From Edaphobacter lichenicola (GTDB taxonomy: Bacteria; Acidobacteriota; Terriglobia; Terriglobales; Acidobacteriaceae), in the NCBI RefSeq assembly GCF_025264645.1, contig NZ_CP073696.1, forward strand, positions 3,224,001 through 3,288,000: a stretch of DNA of 64,000 bases, given 5' to 3'. Below, piece after piece: positions 1-7,977 of this stretch. The notes beneath the pieces were generated by a model that saw only the letters and a program-made list of their open reading frames with translations, had not been told where the DNA came from and searched no databases. Numbering within the stretch: position 1 is the stretch's first letter; the number at the start of each line of letters is the position of its first letter. A program made the translations under genes and the position numbers.

Positions 1-2259
1 GATGACAACGATTCCGCCCGCCGTCACAATCGGTCCGCCGTAGTTCTCGCTCCCGGTATCTTTCATTCCCTTCTGCGCCAGCTCCGGATATTCTCCGAGC
101 GGTATCTTCCAAAGATAGCGGCCAGTATTCAGATCAATGGCGTTGAGAGTGCCCCAGGGTGGCACGACAGCAGGGTATCCGTCGGGATCGAGAAACTTGC
201 GATAGCCGGTAAAGCGGTACTTCGCCAATCCCCCTGGAGGAGCAAGTGTGGACTCTACCTCTTTCTTAGAAGAGTTCCCTGATGCAACGGCCTCTTCGAC
301 CATGGGCGAGTTGCTGTCGCCTAAAAATCTTAGGAGAGATGCAGTATCTGCGTCGGTCAATTTACGGAACGACGGCATGCGACCCTTGCCGTTGTGGATG
401 TTATCCAAAATCTGCTTATCGGAAAGACGAACCCGAACACCGATCAGGCCCGGATAGTTGGACGGCGCGCCCAGCAGGTCGTCGCCATGGCAAATAGAGC
501 AATTATGGTCATAGATCTTTGCACCAGCGATCTCCGCGCGATTGCCTGATTTCGGTGAGGAAGCTCCTGATGCACCGCGAACCCCCGAATCGCCGGTCTT
601 CAGATATTCGAGGACTGCGGTGAGACGCGCCGCTTCGACATTCGGAAACGAAGGCATGCGTCCCTTGCCGTTGTGGATGATCGCAGTAATCTCCGCATCG
701 GAGAGGCGTTTCTGCTCATCAATCAGTGATGGAAACGTAGGCGGAGCGCCCTTTCGATCGCCTCCATGACAGATGGAACACTGGCTCTGGTAGACGCTTG
801 AGCCGAGACTCCCGCCAGGTTTGTTCTCGGTGAGCCCTCCGGTCCACACGATATCGTTCGCGTTGATGTAGATGATGCCGGTCTTAACATCTACGGCCGA
901 ACCACCCCATTCAGCGCCGCCGTCGAAGCCGGGAAAGACGACCGTCTGTTTATCGACGCTAAACGGCATGAAGAGTCCATTGCTGATAAAGGTCTTGAAC
1001 TGTTCAAGGGCCCACGCATGGGCTTCAGGAGTACGCGTAGTGAGCATATCCTCAGTCAGTCTTTGGCGCGCGTACGGTTCGGGCAACAATGGTATTGGCT
1101 GCGTAGGAGAAGCCTTTTCGCCTGGTGCAGTCGAAGCAGGAAATGGACGCTCTTCGATGGGAAAGAGCGGCTTACCCGTCGTGCGGTCGAAGAGAAACAG
1201 ATAGCCCTGCTTTGTAGTCTGGGCCACCGCGTCAACCTGTTTGCCTTGCGAGCGAACTGTAACCAACGAGGGTGGTGATGGGAAATCACGGTCCCAGATA
1301 TCGTGATGAACTCCCTGAAAGTGCCAGATTCGCCTTCCCGTGTTTGCATCAAGCGCCAGCAGCGTATTGGCGTAGAGATCGTCGCCTATGCGATCTGCCC
1401 CATAGAAGTCGTTGACCGCCGAACCCGTTGGCACATAGACGATGCCGCGCTTTTGATCGAGAGCCATGCCGGCCCAGTTGTTCGCAGCACCTGTCACCTT
1501 CCATGCATCCTTTGGCCAGGTCTCGTACCCCGGCTCTCCCGGACGAGGAATAGTGTGAAAGATCCAGCGAAGTCTGCCAGTATGCACATCGTAGGCGCGA
1601 ATATCCCCGCGAAGAGCAGGCTGCGTCTCCGGTGCGCGAAAGCCGACGATGATCATATCTTTATAGACCAGCCCCGGCGACGTGAGAGCGGCAAAGGCCT
1701 GTGAGATATCGCCCTCAGTAAGATCTTTGCGCAAGTCGATCTTGCCGCCATCTCCAAAGCTAGAAACCAATGTACCGTTTGCCGGATCGATCGCATACAG
1801 ATTGCTCAACAGACCAGCGAAGAGAATACTTCGTACTCCATCGGTCCAGTAACTCAACCCCCGCGTCGGTTGTAGTCCCGGAGTGCCTGAGTCGAAGGTC
1901 CAGAGCTTCTTTCCCGTAGAAGCCTCAAGCGCAATCACCTTCTGCGACGGAGTGAACGCAAACATCACCCGTCCCACGATCAAGGGGTTCGTCTGCAAAC
2001 CACCTGCCTCTTTTGTGTCGAAGGTCCAGACGACCTTTAGCTTGTGCACATTGCTGCGATCAATCTGATGCAAAGCAGAATAACGGTCGTCAGCGCTCTG
2101 GCCACCATAGACCGGCCAGTCCGCTCTGCTGGCGCGATGATCCTTCGCACCAACCTCAGCAAGAATGCCCCCCCCGCCGCTACCAAAGCTCAGCGAAACG
2201 ACGACTCCACCAACGACCACCAACACGAATCGGAGCATACTGACCGTGCAGGTTAACAT
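1..2259 (-). CDS. PQQ-dependent dehydrogenase with two internal cytochrome c domains (3' end beyond window)
   Basis: The reverse strand is open for 753 codons to the window edge. After a hydrophobic N-terminus the protein has the beta-propeller features of membrane or periplasmic quinoprotein dehydrogenases (DWPVYGGQSADDRYSAL near the start, GKKLWTFDSGTPG, PRPGEPGYETWPKDAW, FPGFDGGAEWGG). Two CSICH heme c motifs follow, at about residues 494 and 587, each in a small cytochrome c domain ending with a similar NGKGRMPSF segment. The propeller then resumes (GTLNAIDLNTGRYLW). It probably oxidises a sugar or alcohol in the periplasm and passes electrons through two hemes to the respiratory chain; the substrate is unknown. 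It starts 40 nt after the multicopper oxidase stop, so the two are probably co-transcribed. ATG 2259 is chosen; ATG 2238 is an alternative, and neither has a clear Shine-Dalgarno sequence. Confidence 0.88.
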   Translation of the reverse strand, partial: MLTCTVSMLRFVLVVVGGVVVSLSFGSGGGGILAEVGAKDHRASRADWPVYGGQSADDRYSALHQIDRSNVHKLKVVWTFDTKEAGGLQTNPLIVGRVMFAFTPSQKVIALEASTGKKLWTFDSGTPGLQPTRGLSYWTDGVRSILFAGLLSNLYAIDPANGTLVSSFGDGGKIDLRKDLTEGDISQAFAALTSPGLVYKDMIIVGFRAPETQPALRGDIRAYDVHTGRLRWIFHTIPRPGEPGYETWPKDAWKVTGAANNWAGMALDQKRGIVYVPTGSAVNDFYGADRIGDDLYANTLLALDANTGRRIWHFQGVHHDIWDRDFPSPPSLVTVRSQGKQVDAVAQTTKQGYLFLFDRTTGKPLFPIEERPFPASTAPGEKASPTQPIPLLPEPYARQRLTEDMLTTRTPEAHAWALEQFKTFISNGLFMPFSVDKQTVVFPGFDGGAEWGGSAVDVKTGIIYINANDIVWTGGLTENKPGGSLGSSVYQSQCSICHGGDRKGAPPTFPSLIDEQKRLSDAEITAIIHNGKGRMPSFPNVEAARLTAVLEYLKTGDSGVRGASGASSPKSGNRAEIAGAKIYDHNCSICHGDDLLGAPSNYPGLIGVRVRLSDKQILDNIHNGKGRMPSFRKLTDADTASLLRFLGDSNSPMVEEAVASGNSSKKEVESTLAPPGGLAKYRFTGYRKFLDPDGYPAVVPPWGTLNAIDLNTGRYLWKIPLGEYPELAQKGMKDTGSENYGGPIVTAGGIVVI

Positions 2260-2298
2260 ACCTGACAATTTCGCTGAAGTTTTCGTCACGCGCATCCA

Positions 2299-3696
2299 CT
2301 AATCCGTGTACTTGATGATTTGCATGAACCCGTAGTCCATGTGGAGCTGTTGATGACAGTGAAGCAGTGAATCCCCAGGATTATCTGCGACAAAATCTAC
2401 AGCAAGCGTCTGAAGCGGCATGACATTAACAGTGTCTTTAATGAGACCGCTCATGACCTGATCATCAACGCGCGTCACCTCGAAGCTATGTCGATGCAGG
2501 TGAATCGGATGCTGATCGCCGCTCGCGTTACGAAAAATCATCCGATACCGTTTGCCGCGCTTTACCTTCAGCGGCTTCACCGCCGGCCATGCATCTCCGT
2601 TGATGGTCCACGTATCGAAGTTCGCTCCGTTGAGCGCACCTGCGTCGCGAAAAGTAAGCGTGAAAGTCTCGTCCGGTTGCACGGCCGAATCCTTCGAGCC
2701 GAAGCGAGTGTACTCCCACTCAGCCGGTTGAGGATCCCTCCACACCGGCTCGCCCGACCGCCCCGCATACTCCACAACCACTCCCAGCCCCATCTCGCGC
2801 CCCTCCTTCAATGTCGATCCCAGCACCCACACACCCGGCGAATTCATCTCGACGATGGCATCCACCCGCTCCGCCACTGCCAGCGAGAGCACTTCAACCG
2901 AAGTTGGATTCGGCACAGGATTACCATCCATCGCAATCACGCGAAACGTGTGCCCTGGCAGCGCGAGCACCACATTCTCGGTTGCACTTGCATTCAGCAA
3001 CCGAAATAGCACGCGCTCCCCCTGCTTCACGCGAATCGGTTCACCGGCGCCCAGCATATGCGCATTGACCGTGGCGTACTGATAGCCAACATCAGACCCT
3101 GAAGTCTGCGGCATGTTTTGCGACTCGGCACGCATCGTCTCAACCATCGGTACAAAGTGCGGCCCCCAATGGTGAATCGACAGGTTGACCTCTTTGTCAT
3201 GTCGCCCAGGGTCAGGAGCGCCATCAATCAGAAGAAATCCAAACTGTCCGGTGTAGGCAGCCAGCGATAAATCACCCATTGCCATCGCGTGTGTGTGATA
3301 CCACCGCGTCCCAGACGGACTCGGCGTGAGTTGATAACGAAGCGTCGCCCCCGGCGCAATGATCGGAGAACCTTCCTCTACTGCACCATCGTTAAGAGAA
3401 TCGGTAGTCAGTCCATGCCAATGCACGAGATCCGGATTCGACGTCGCATTCGTCACATCGATCGTCACCGGCTTGTTCTTCGTTAACCGGAGCAGCGGTC
3501 CAGGCACCTGACCGTTATAAGCAACCGTCGCAATCTGCACCCCTCGGCCAATATCCAACGTACAAGCTTCGATACGCAGCCGCAGATCGGACGATCCACC
3601 ATGCGACGACGCCAACCCAAAAGGCACGCTCGCACTTGCCCACGCTGCTCCTGCTCCAACGACAAAACTTCTTCGGTTCATCAATGGTTCGTTCAT
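2299..3696 (-). CDS. Multicopper oxidase (laccase/CopA-like), Tat-exported
   Basis: A three-domain cupredoxin oxidase of about 465 residues. All four copper-ligand clusters are visible: HWHG near residue 92, WYHTH near 134, HPIHLH near 396 and HCHQQLH near 446. It should therefore bind type 1, 2 and 3 copper and reduce oxygen to water. The N-terminus MNEPLMNRRSFVVGAG is a twin-arginine signal, expected for a cofactor-loaded oxidase. The frame is open upstream to 3780, but those residues look non-native, so start 3696 is chosen (3681 is possible). The physiological substrate, for example phenolics, Cu(I) or another metal, cannot be told. The PQQ dehydrogenase follows 40 nt downstream, suggesting a periplasmic oxidative pair. 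Confidence 0.9.
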   Translation of the reverse strand: MNEPLMNRRSFVVGAGAAWASASVPFGLASSHGGSSDLRLRIEACTLDIGRGVQIATVAYNGQVPGPLLRLTKNKPVTIDVTNATSNPDLVHWHGLTTDSLNDGAVEEGSPIIAPGATLRYQLTPSPSGTRWYHTHAMAMGDLSLAAYTGQFGFLLIDGAPDPGRHDKEVNLSIHHWGPHFVPMVETMRAESQNMPQTSGSDVGYQYATVNAHMLGAGEPIRVKQGERVLFRLLNASATENVVLALPGHTFRVIAMDGNPVPNPTSVEVLSLAVAERVDAIVEMNSPGVWVLGSTLKEGREMGLGVVVEYAGRSGEPVWRDPQPAEWEYTRFGSKDSAVQPDETFTLTFRDAGALNGANFDTWTINGDAWPAVKPLKVKRGKRYRMIFRNASGDQHPIHLHRHSFEVTRVDDQVMSGLIKDTVNVMPLQTLAVDFVADNPGDSLLHCHQQLHMDYGFMQIIKYTD

Positions 3697-3900
3697 CCTT
3701 GAACTTTTAATCGATGCCAATGAGTAATAGACGCCTGACCGCATCGTTGTCCAGAGGTCTTGATGATCGTAGCGTAGCAAGTGTCACTCTTCGACAAAAT
3801 AGCGCGGTGACCAATAAAATCCCGTCACGAAAAAGGGCGCATGGTCATTTCCATATCACCTTGTCCCAGTTGATTAACGATTGGCCGTATTCGATCCTAT

Positions 3901-3956
3901 GACCAGATCGAGACCAATTCGATGACCAGATCGATGACCAGATCGATGACCAGATC
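3901..3956. repeat. Tandem 12-bp repeat (GACCAGATCGAT)
   Basis: The unit GACCAGATCGAT occurs exactly at 3924-3935 and 3936-3947 and partly at 3948-3956. Diverged units cover 3901-3923. It lies in the divergent region between the multicopper oxidase and the TonB receptor gene and could be a variable-number repeat or a set of regulator sites. Confidence 0.85.
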
Positions 3957-4030
3957 TTCAGCAGCATCTCGCTTCCTATGCGAGCCGATTCAATGTGCTC
4001 TTCATCGCAATGCCACGGAGCACGCCCGCC

Positions 4031-4060
4031 TTGACAGCCCTCTCAATGGAAGTGCATAGT
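4031..4060 (+). promoter_or_regulatory. Putative sigma-70-type promoter of the first TonB receptor
   Basis: A perfect TTGACA at 4031-4036 is followed after 18 nt by CATAGT at 4055-4060, about 100 nt before the receptor start codon. The -10 element is imperfect, so this is a sequence-only prediction. Confidence 0.4.
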
Positions 4061-4066
4061 TTTCGG

Positions 4067-4082
4067 GGTTAAACGTTTGCCT
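4067..4082. promoter_or_regulatory. LacI/GalR-family operator-like palindrome
   Basis: GGTTAAACGTTTGCCT contains the near-symmetric AAACGTTT core with flanks typical of LacI-family operators. It lies just downstream of the proposed -10 box of the receptor gene, where repressor binding would block transcription. No LacI-family gene lies in the window, so any regulator would be encoded elsewhere. Confidence 0.45.
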
Positions 4083-4161
4083 AAGATGCTCCCCTTTGCA
4101 CGAATGCGGCATCCAAGCGCCTAGAAGCGCTCGTTGCAGGCGTTTCCACTCAGGAGGCATC

Positions 4162-7100
4162 ATGTTTCACTTTGACTCAAAATCCCCCCACCGCCCGAGA
4201 CTACGGCAGTACGTGCTGAGCCGGGCAGTCGTCGCCATCGCCATTCTGGGCCTTGGGACCACAGTCGCACGGGCTCAGTTCCGAGCATCCATCCAGGGCA
4301 CAGTCTCCGATCCGCAGGGCGAAGTCATTCCAGGAGCCACCCTGACTCTGACCGATACCGACACCAACCACGTAGTCACGGCCACCTCCAACGGCAGCGG
4401 CGTATACAACTTCAATGCTCTGCCGCCCGATCACTTTACCCTGACAGCTGAGGCGAAAGGATTCAAGCAACAGGTCATTCAGAATGTGCAGATCACTCCG
4501 GAGCAGTCCAACGCGATCAATGTTCAGTTGGCGCTAGGCGAGGCGAGCACTAGTGTCACCGTCTCCGGCGATGCGATTGCCGCGCTCGATACCGAGACAG
4601 CCTCCATCAGTGGAAACGTCGACAGCAACCAGATTCAACACCTGCCCTCCTCCGGCCGCGACGTCTTTCAACTTGTCCAGCTCGCGCCAGGCGTCTTCGG
4701 CGATGGCGCCCAATCCTCCAATCCGAACAACGCGAATCAGCTTCCCGGCACTCAAGGCCCCGGAGGCGCGAACAGAGCCAACGGCATCTTCCAAACCGAA
4801 AACGGCCCGCAGGCAAACGCCAATGGAGGCCAATACGAGACCAATGGCATCAGCATCGACGGCATCAGCACAGTCAGCGCGGTGTGGGGCGGAACATCCA
4901 TCATCACGCCGACCGAAGACTCCGTTGGCAGCGTCAAGGTTCTCTCCAATGGTTACGACGCAGAGAATGGCCGCTTCAGCGGGGCCCAGATTCAAGTAAC
5001 CTCAAAGACCGGAGGCAACCAGTTTCATGGCAGCGCTTTCTTCCGGTTCAGCCGCCCCGGCCTCAATGCATACCAGCGCTACAACGGCTCAGGAACCTTC
5101 CAACCCGGCACACCGGCCGAACGTGGACTCCTTCGTGATACGGAACAGGCGAACCAGATCGGTGGAAGCGTCGGAGGACCCATCTGGAAAAACAAGCTCT
5201 TTGCCTTCTTTGCCTACGAAACCCAACGCGACAACTCCAAACAAACCGGAACTGGCTGGTATGAGACCTCGGCCTTTGCAGCCCTTGCTCCTGCGAATAG
5301 CATCTCCTCAACCTATCTGAACTTTCCTGGGGCTGCAGTCGCGGCTTCGTCAATCGTCAACCAGACCTGCGCAAACGCCGGCTTAGTCGAAGGGGTCAAC
5401 TGCCGCACCATCGCGGGCCAGGGACTCAACATTGGCTCACCTCTTAATCAGGCGCTCGGAACCCAGGATCTATCGTGGCAGAGTACAACCAATCCAGGTG
5501 TCGGTGGAGGCCTTACAGACACACCAGACATCGCGCTCTTCAACACGGTCAACCCCACAACACGCTCTGCAACACAATACAACGGCCGGCTTGATGCCGA
5601 TATCACCAAAAACGACCACGCGGCTTTTGCGGTCTACTGGGTTCCGCTGTCAAGCACGAACTACAACTCATCGGTTCGTGCCTATAACCTGTTTCACCAC
5701 GACCAGGTCAACGAAGCCTACTCAGCTATCTGGAATCACATCTTTTCACCGACATTCCTTAACGAAGCTCGCGCCAATGATGCCGGCTATCGATATAACG
5801 AGATTGCCTCTAACCCACAAGCGCCCTTCGGACTGCCACTATCAAGCGTAGACCAGCTCGGAAGCATCACTCTTGGCACCTTCGGAGCCGGCGGCCCAGC
5901 CGATCTCAATCAGCACACCTATACCTACAAAGATATAGCTACTAAGATCGCCGGGAATCACACCATTAAATTCGGCGGCGAAATAACTCGGCTCTATTAC
6001 CTCAACGTCAACACCGGTGCGGCTCGCCCGCTCTATGCCTTCTACAACATCTGGGATTTTCTCAACGACGCCCCGCACAGTGAAGCGGCCAGCTTCAACC
6101 CGGCAACCGGGACGCCATCCACAAACCGGCAGGACACCCGCGAAACCTTCTACGCCTTCTTCGTTCAAGACGAATGGAAGGCGCGACCAAATCTGACCCT
6201 CAATGCCGGCCTTCGTTACTCCTACTTCGGGCCGTTTTCATCAAAGCAAAATAATCTTGGCGTCGTTGTTCTGGGCGGCGGCGCCAGCACCTACACAGGC
6301 CTCACCGTTCGCGAAGGAGGAAACCTCACCAACGCACAAAAGGGAAATTTCGGTCCTCAGTTTGGCTTTGCCTTCACCCCGGATAGGTTCCACGGCAAGG
6401 CTGTCTTTCGCGGAGGATATGGCCTCAACTTCAACCAGACTGAGATCTCTATCGCCGGCAACTCGGGCAGCAACCCTCCCGGTCTGCTCGGTGTCACCTA
6501 CAGTAGTGGCAGTCCAGCCGCGATTGATCCGCGCATCGTCTATGCAATCGCAAGCGATCCAAAATCGCTCTTCGGTTATCCCGCAAACCCAAATGCCATT
6601 GGGGGATTCAACTCAGCAAATCTTCCGCTTGCAGGCGGGGCGTTTTTGTACGCATTTCAAGCCAACCAGCCCACGATCTACACGCAACATTACTCCCTCG
6701 ATACACAGATCGATTTAGGCCATCAATTCGTCGCAACGGTCGGCTATCAGGGCAGTACGACGCGTCATCTCATCGTCCAATCCTTCCTGTACGTCAACGC
6801 ATTCGCAGCAGGCCAGGTTCAAAATCCGCTCGTACAAAACATCGACGAATACGGCAACACAGGCCACTCGAATAACAACTCACTTCTCGTCGGCTTTAAA
6901 CATCAGATGTCCCACCAGTTCATGTTCGACACCGAGTTCAGCTACGCGAAGACGATGGATACGGGATCCGGCCCCTTCTACATGGATCCATATCCCTTCC
7001 GGCCGGATCTGGCCTATGGTCGCTCCGACTTCAACTACGGCAAAGCCTTGAAAATCTACGGCCTGTGGCAACCCAGGTTTTTCCACGGCAATGGAGTGCT

Positions 7101-7662
7101 CTCAAAGGTCGTAGACGGCTGGTCACTCAGCGGCATCTTCAACCTCCACACTGGCTTTCCCTTCACCCCAACCTACAATGTTCCAGGCGGCAATCTCTAC
7201 TACGCTGCCAGCGGCTACAACACGCTGCGGCCCGCCTTCTATAACGGCGGTGCCGGCCACAACAGCGGCAATAACGCCTTTGAGAATGGCAAGCCAAACC
7301 TCAACTTCCCGGCGGCAGGCTCAGACCAGCCCTACTTCACTGCGCCGATTGCTCCCACCGCGGGTAGTTCCGGCTTTGCTTCCGGTCTGCCGCAGCTTCC
7401 CCAGGTCGCACGCAACTCATTCGATGGCCCCGGCTACAAAGATGTTGATGCAACACTCACGAAGTCCTTCGGCCTGCCAAAGGCGCGCGTCATTGGGGAA
7501 AATGCTGCAATCGAAATTCGAGCGGACGCCTTCAATCTCTTCAACAACATCAACCTCACATCGAGCACCGTGGTCAACAACATCGAGCTGCCTAACTTCG
7601 GGCAGGCTCAGGGCGGTCTCTCTGGACGTATCATCAACCTGCAAGCACGGTTCAGCTTCTAA
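4162..7662 (+). CDS. Oar-like TonB-dependent receptor, carboxypeptidase-regulatory-like N-domain
   Basis: A very large outer-membrane protein of 1166 residues. After a Sec signal (cleavage probably after ARAQ) comes a carboxypeptidase-regulatory-like beta-sandwich (GTVSDPQGEVIPGATLTLTD). A plug-like region and a long beta-barrel follow, ending in an aromatic terminus (LQARFSF). Acidobacterial proteins of this type are thought to import oligosaccharides or other bulky ligands across the outer membrane; the ligand is not readable from sequence. The start is ATG 4162, five nt-scale spacing after AGGAGG at 4152-4157, rather than an upstream in-frame ATG at 4096. The glycosidase genes downstream suggest uptake of the glycan fragments they act on. 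Confidence 0.88.
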   Translation: MFHFDSKSPHRPRLRQYVLSRAVVAIAILGLGTTVARAQFRASIQGTVSDPQGEVIPGATLTLTDTDTNHVVTATSNGSGVYNFNALPPDHFTLTAEAKGFKQQVIQNVQITPEQSNAINVQLALGEASTSVTVSGDAIAALDTETASISGNVDSNQIQHLPSSGRDVFQLVQLAPGVFGDGAQSSNPNNANQLPGTQGPGGANRANGIFQTENGPQANANGGQYETNGISIDGISTVSAVWGGTSIITPTEDSVGSVKVLSNGYDAENGRFSGAQIQVTSKTGGNQFHGSAFFRFSRPGLNAYQRYNGSGTFQPGTPAERGLLRDTEQANQIGGSVGGPIWKNKLFAFFAYETQRDNSKQTGTGWYETSAFAALAPANSISSTYLNFPGAAVAASSIVNQTCANAGLVEGVNCRTIAGQGLNIGSPLNQALGTQDLSWQSTTNPGVGGGLTDTPDIALFNTVNPTTRSATQYNGRLDADITKNDHAAFAVYWVPLSSTNYNSSVRAYNLFHHDQVNEAYSAIWNHIFSPTFLNEARANDAGYRYNEIASNPQAPFGLPLSSVDQLGSITLGTFGAGGPADLNQHTYTYKDIATKIAGNHTIKFGGEITRLYYLNVNTGAARPLYAFYNIWDFLNDAPHSEAASFNPATGTPSTNRQDTRETFYAFFVQDEWKARPNLTLNAGLRYSYFGPFSSKQNNLGVVVLGGGASTYTGLTVREGGNLTNAQKGNFGPQFGFAFTPDRFHGKAVFRGGYGLNFNQTEISIAGNSGSNPPGLLGVTYSSGSPAAIDPRIVYAIASDPKSLFGYPANPNAIGGFNSANLPLAGGAFLYAFQANQPTIYTQHYSLDTQIDLGHQFVATVGYQGSTTRHLIVQSFLYVNAFAAGQVQNPLVQNIDEYGNTGHSNNNSLLVGFKHQMSHQFMFDTEFSYAKTMDTGSGPFYMDPYPFRPDLAYGRSDFNYGKALKIYGLWQPRFFHGNGVLSKVVDGWSLSGIFNLHTGFPFTPTYNVPGGNLYYAASGYNTLRPAFYNGGAGHNSGNNAFENGKPNLNFPAAGSDQPYFTAPIAPTAGSSGFASGLPQLPQVARNSFDGPGYKDVDATLTKSFGLPKARVIGENAAIEIRADAFNLFNNINLTSSTVVNNIELPNFGQAQGGLSGRIINLQARFSF

Positions 7663-7681
7663 CCACTGCTTGTCGCAAATG

Positions 7682-7715
7682 AGCAAAGAGGATGCGCACG
7701 CGTATCCTCTTTGCT
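7682..7715 (+). terminator. Long perfect hairpin after the first TonB receptor
   Basis: AGCAAAGAGGAT at 7682-7693 pairs perfectly with ATCCTCTTTGCT at 7704-7715. Three further inner pairs (one G-T) leave a four-nt loop. It begins 20 nt after the receptor stop and has no T-tract, so it may be a terminator or an mRNA-stabilising stem. Confidence 0.65.
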
Positions 7716-7880
7716 GACACCACCTGATGGACGTACGCAGCGAATTAAAGAGCAACAGGGTCCGGGCCAATGGGATTCACCGCACTCCAGAAAAGTGGCT
7801 GCCTCATTGATGGTGCAGTTTTTTACTCACTAATTTTTAATGCTTAAAAACACGGATCGCCGCGTCATTCCTGCCTCCCC

Positions 7881-7950
7881 ACCACGTTAAGAGGCAACAA
7901 ATTACCACGTTTCACCACGATAAAACCACGTTGTGACCACAAACTACCAC
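7881..7950. repeat. Helically phased ACCAC array upstream of GH39 gene
   Basis: ACCAC begins at 7881, 7904, 7914, 7925, 7936 and 7946; the last five are spaced 10, 11, 11 and 10 bp. The array ends just before the Shine-Dalgarno sequence of the first GH39-like gene, so it lies in its promoter or leader. It resembles the reverse complement of GTGGT arrays at 33.8 and 50.6 kb. The rest of the 7663-7977 gap holds only the hairpin at 7682-7715. Confidence 0.7.
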
Positions 7951-7977
7951 ACACTAAATTCCGTGGAGAGGTTTCTC

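Larger units (their letters stand above)
3697..4161. other. Divergent intergenic region between oxidase and TonB receptor
   Basis: This 465-nt region separates two divergent genes and no convincing ORF is seen. It holds a 12-bp tandem repeat near 3901-3956 and a plausible promoter plus operator near 4031-4082; these are listed separately. Confidence 0.6.

Noticed and set aside
3901..3956. CRISPR array
   Set aside because: The units are 12 bp and contiguous with no spacers, and no cas genes occur.
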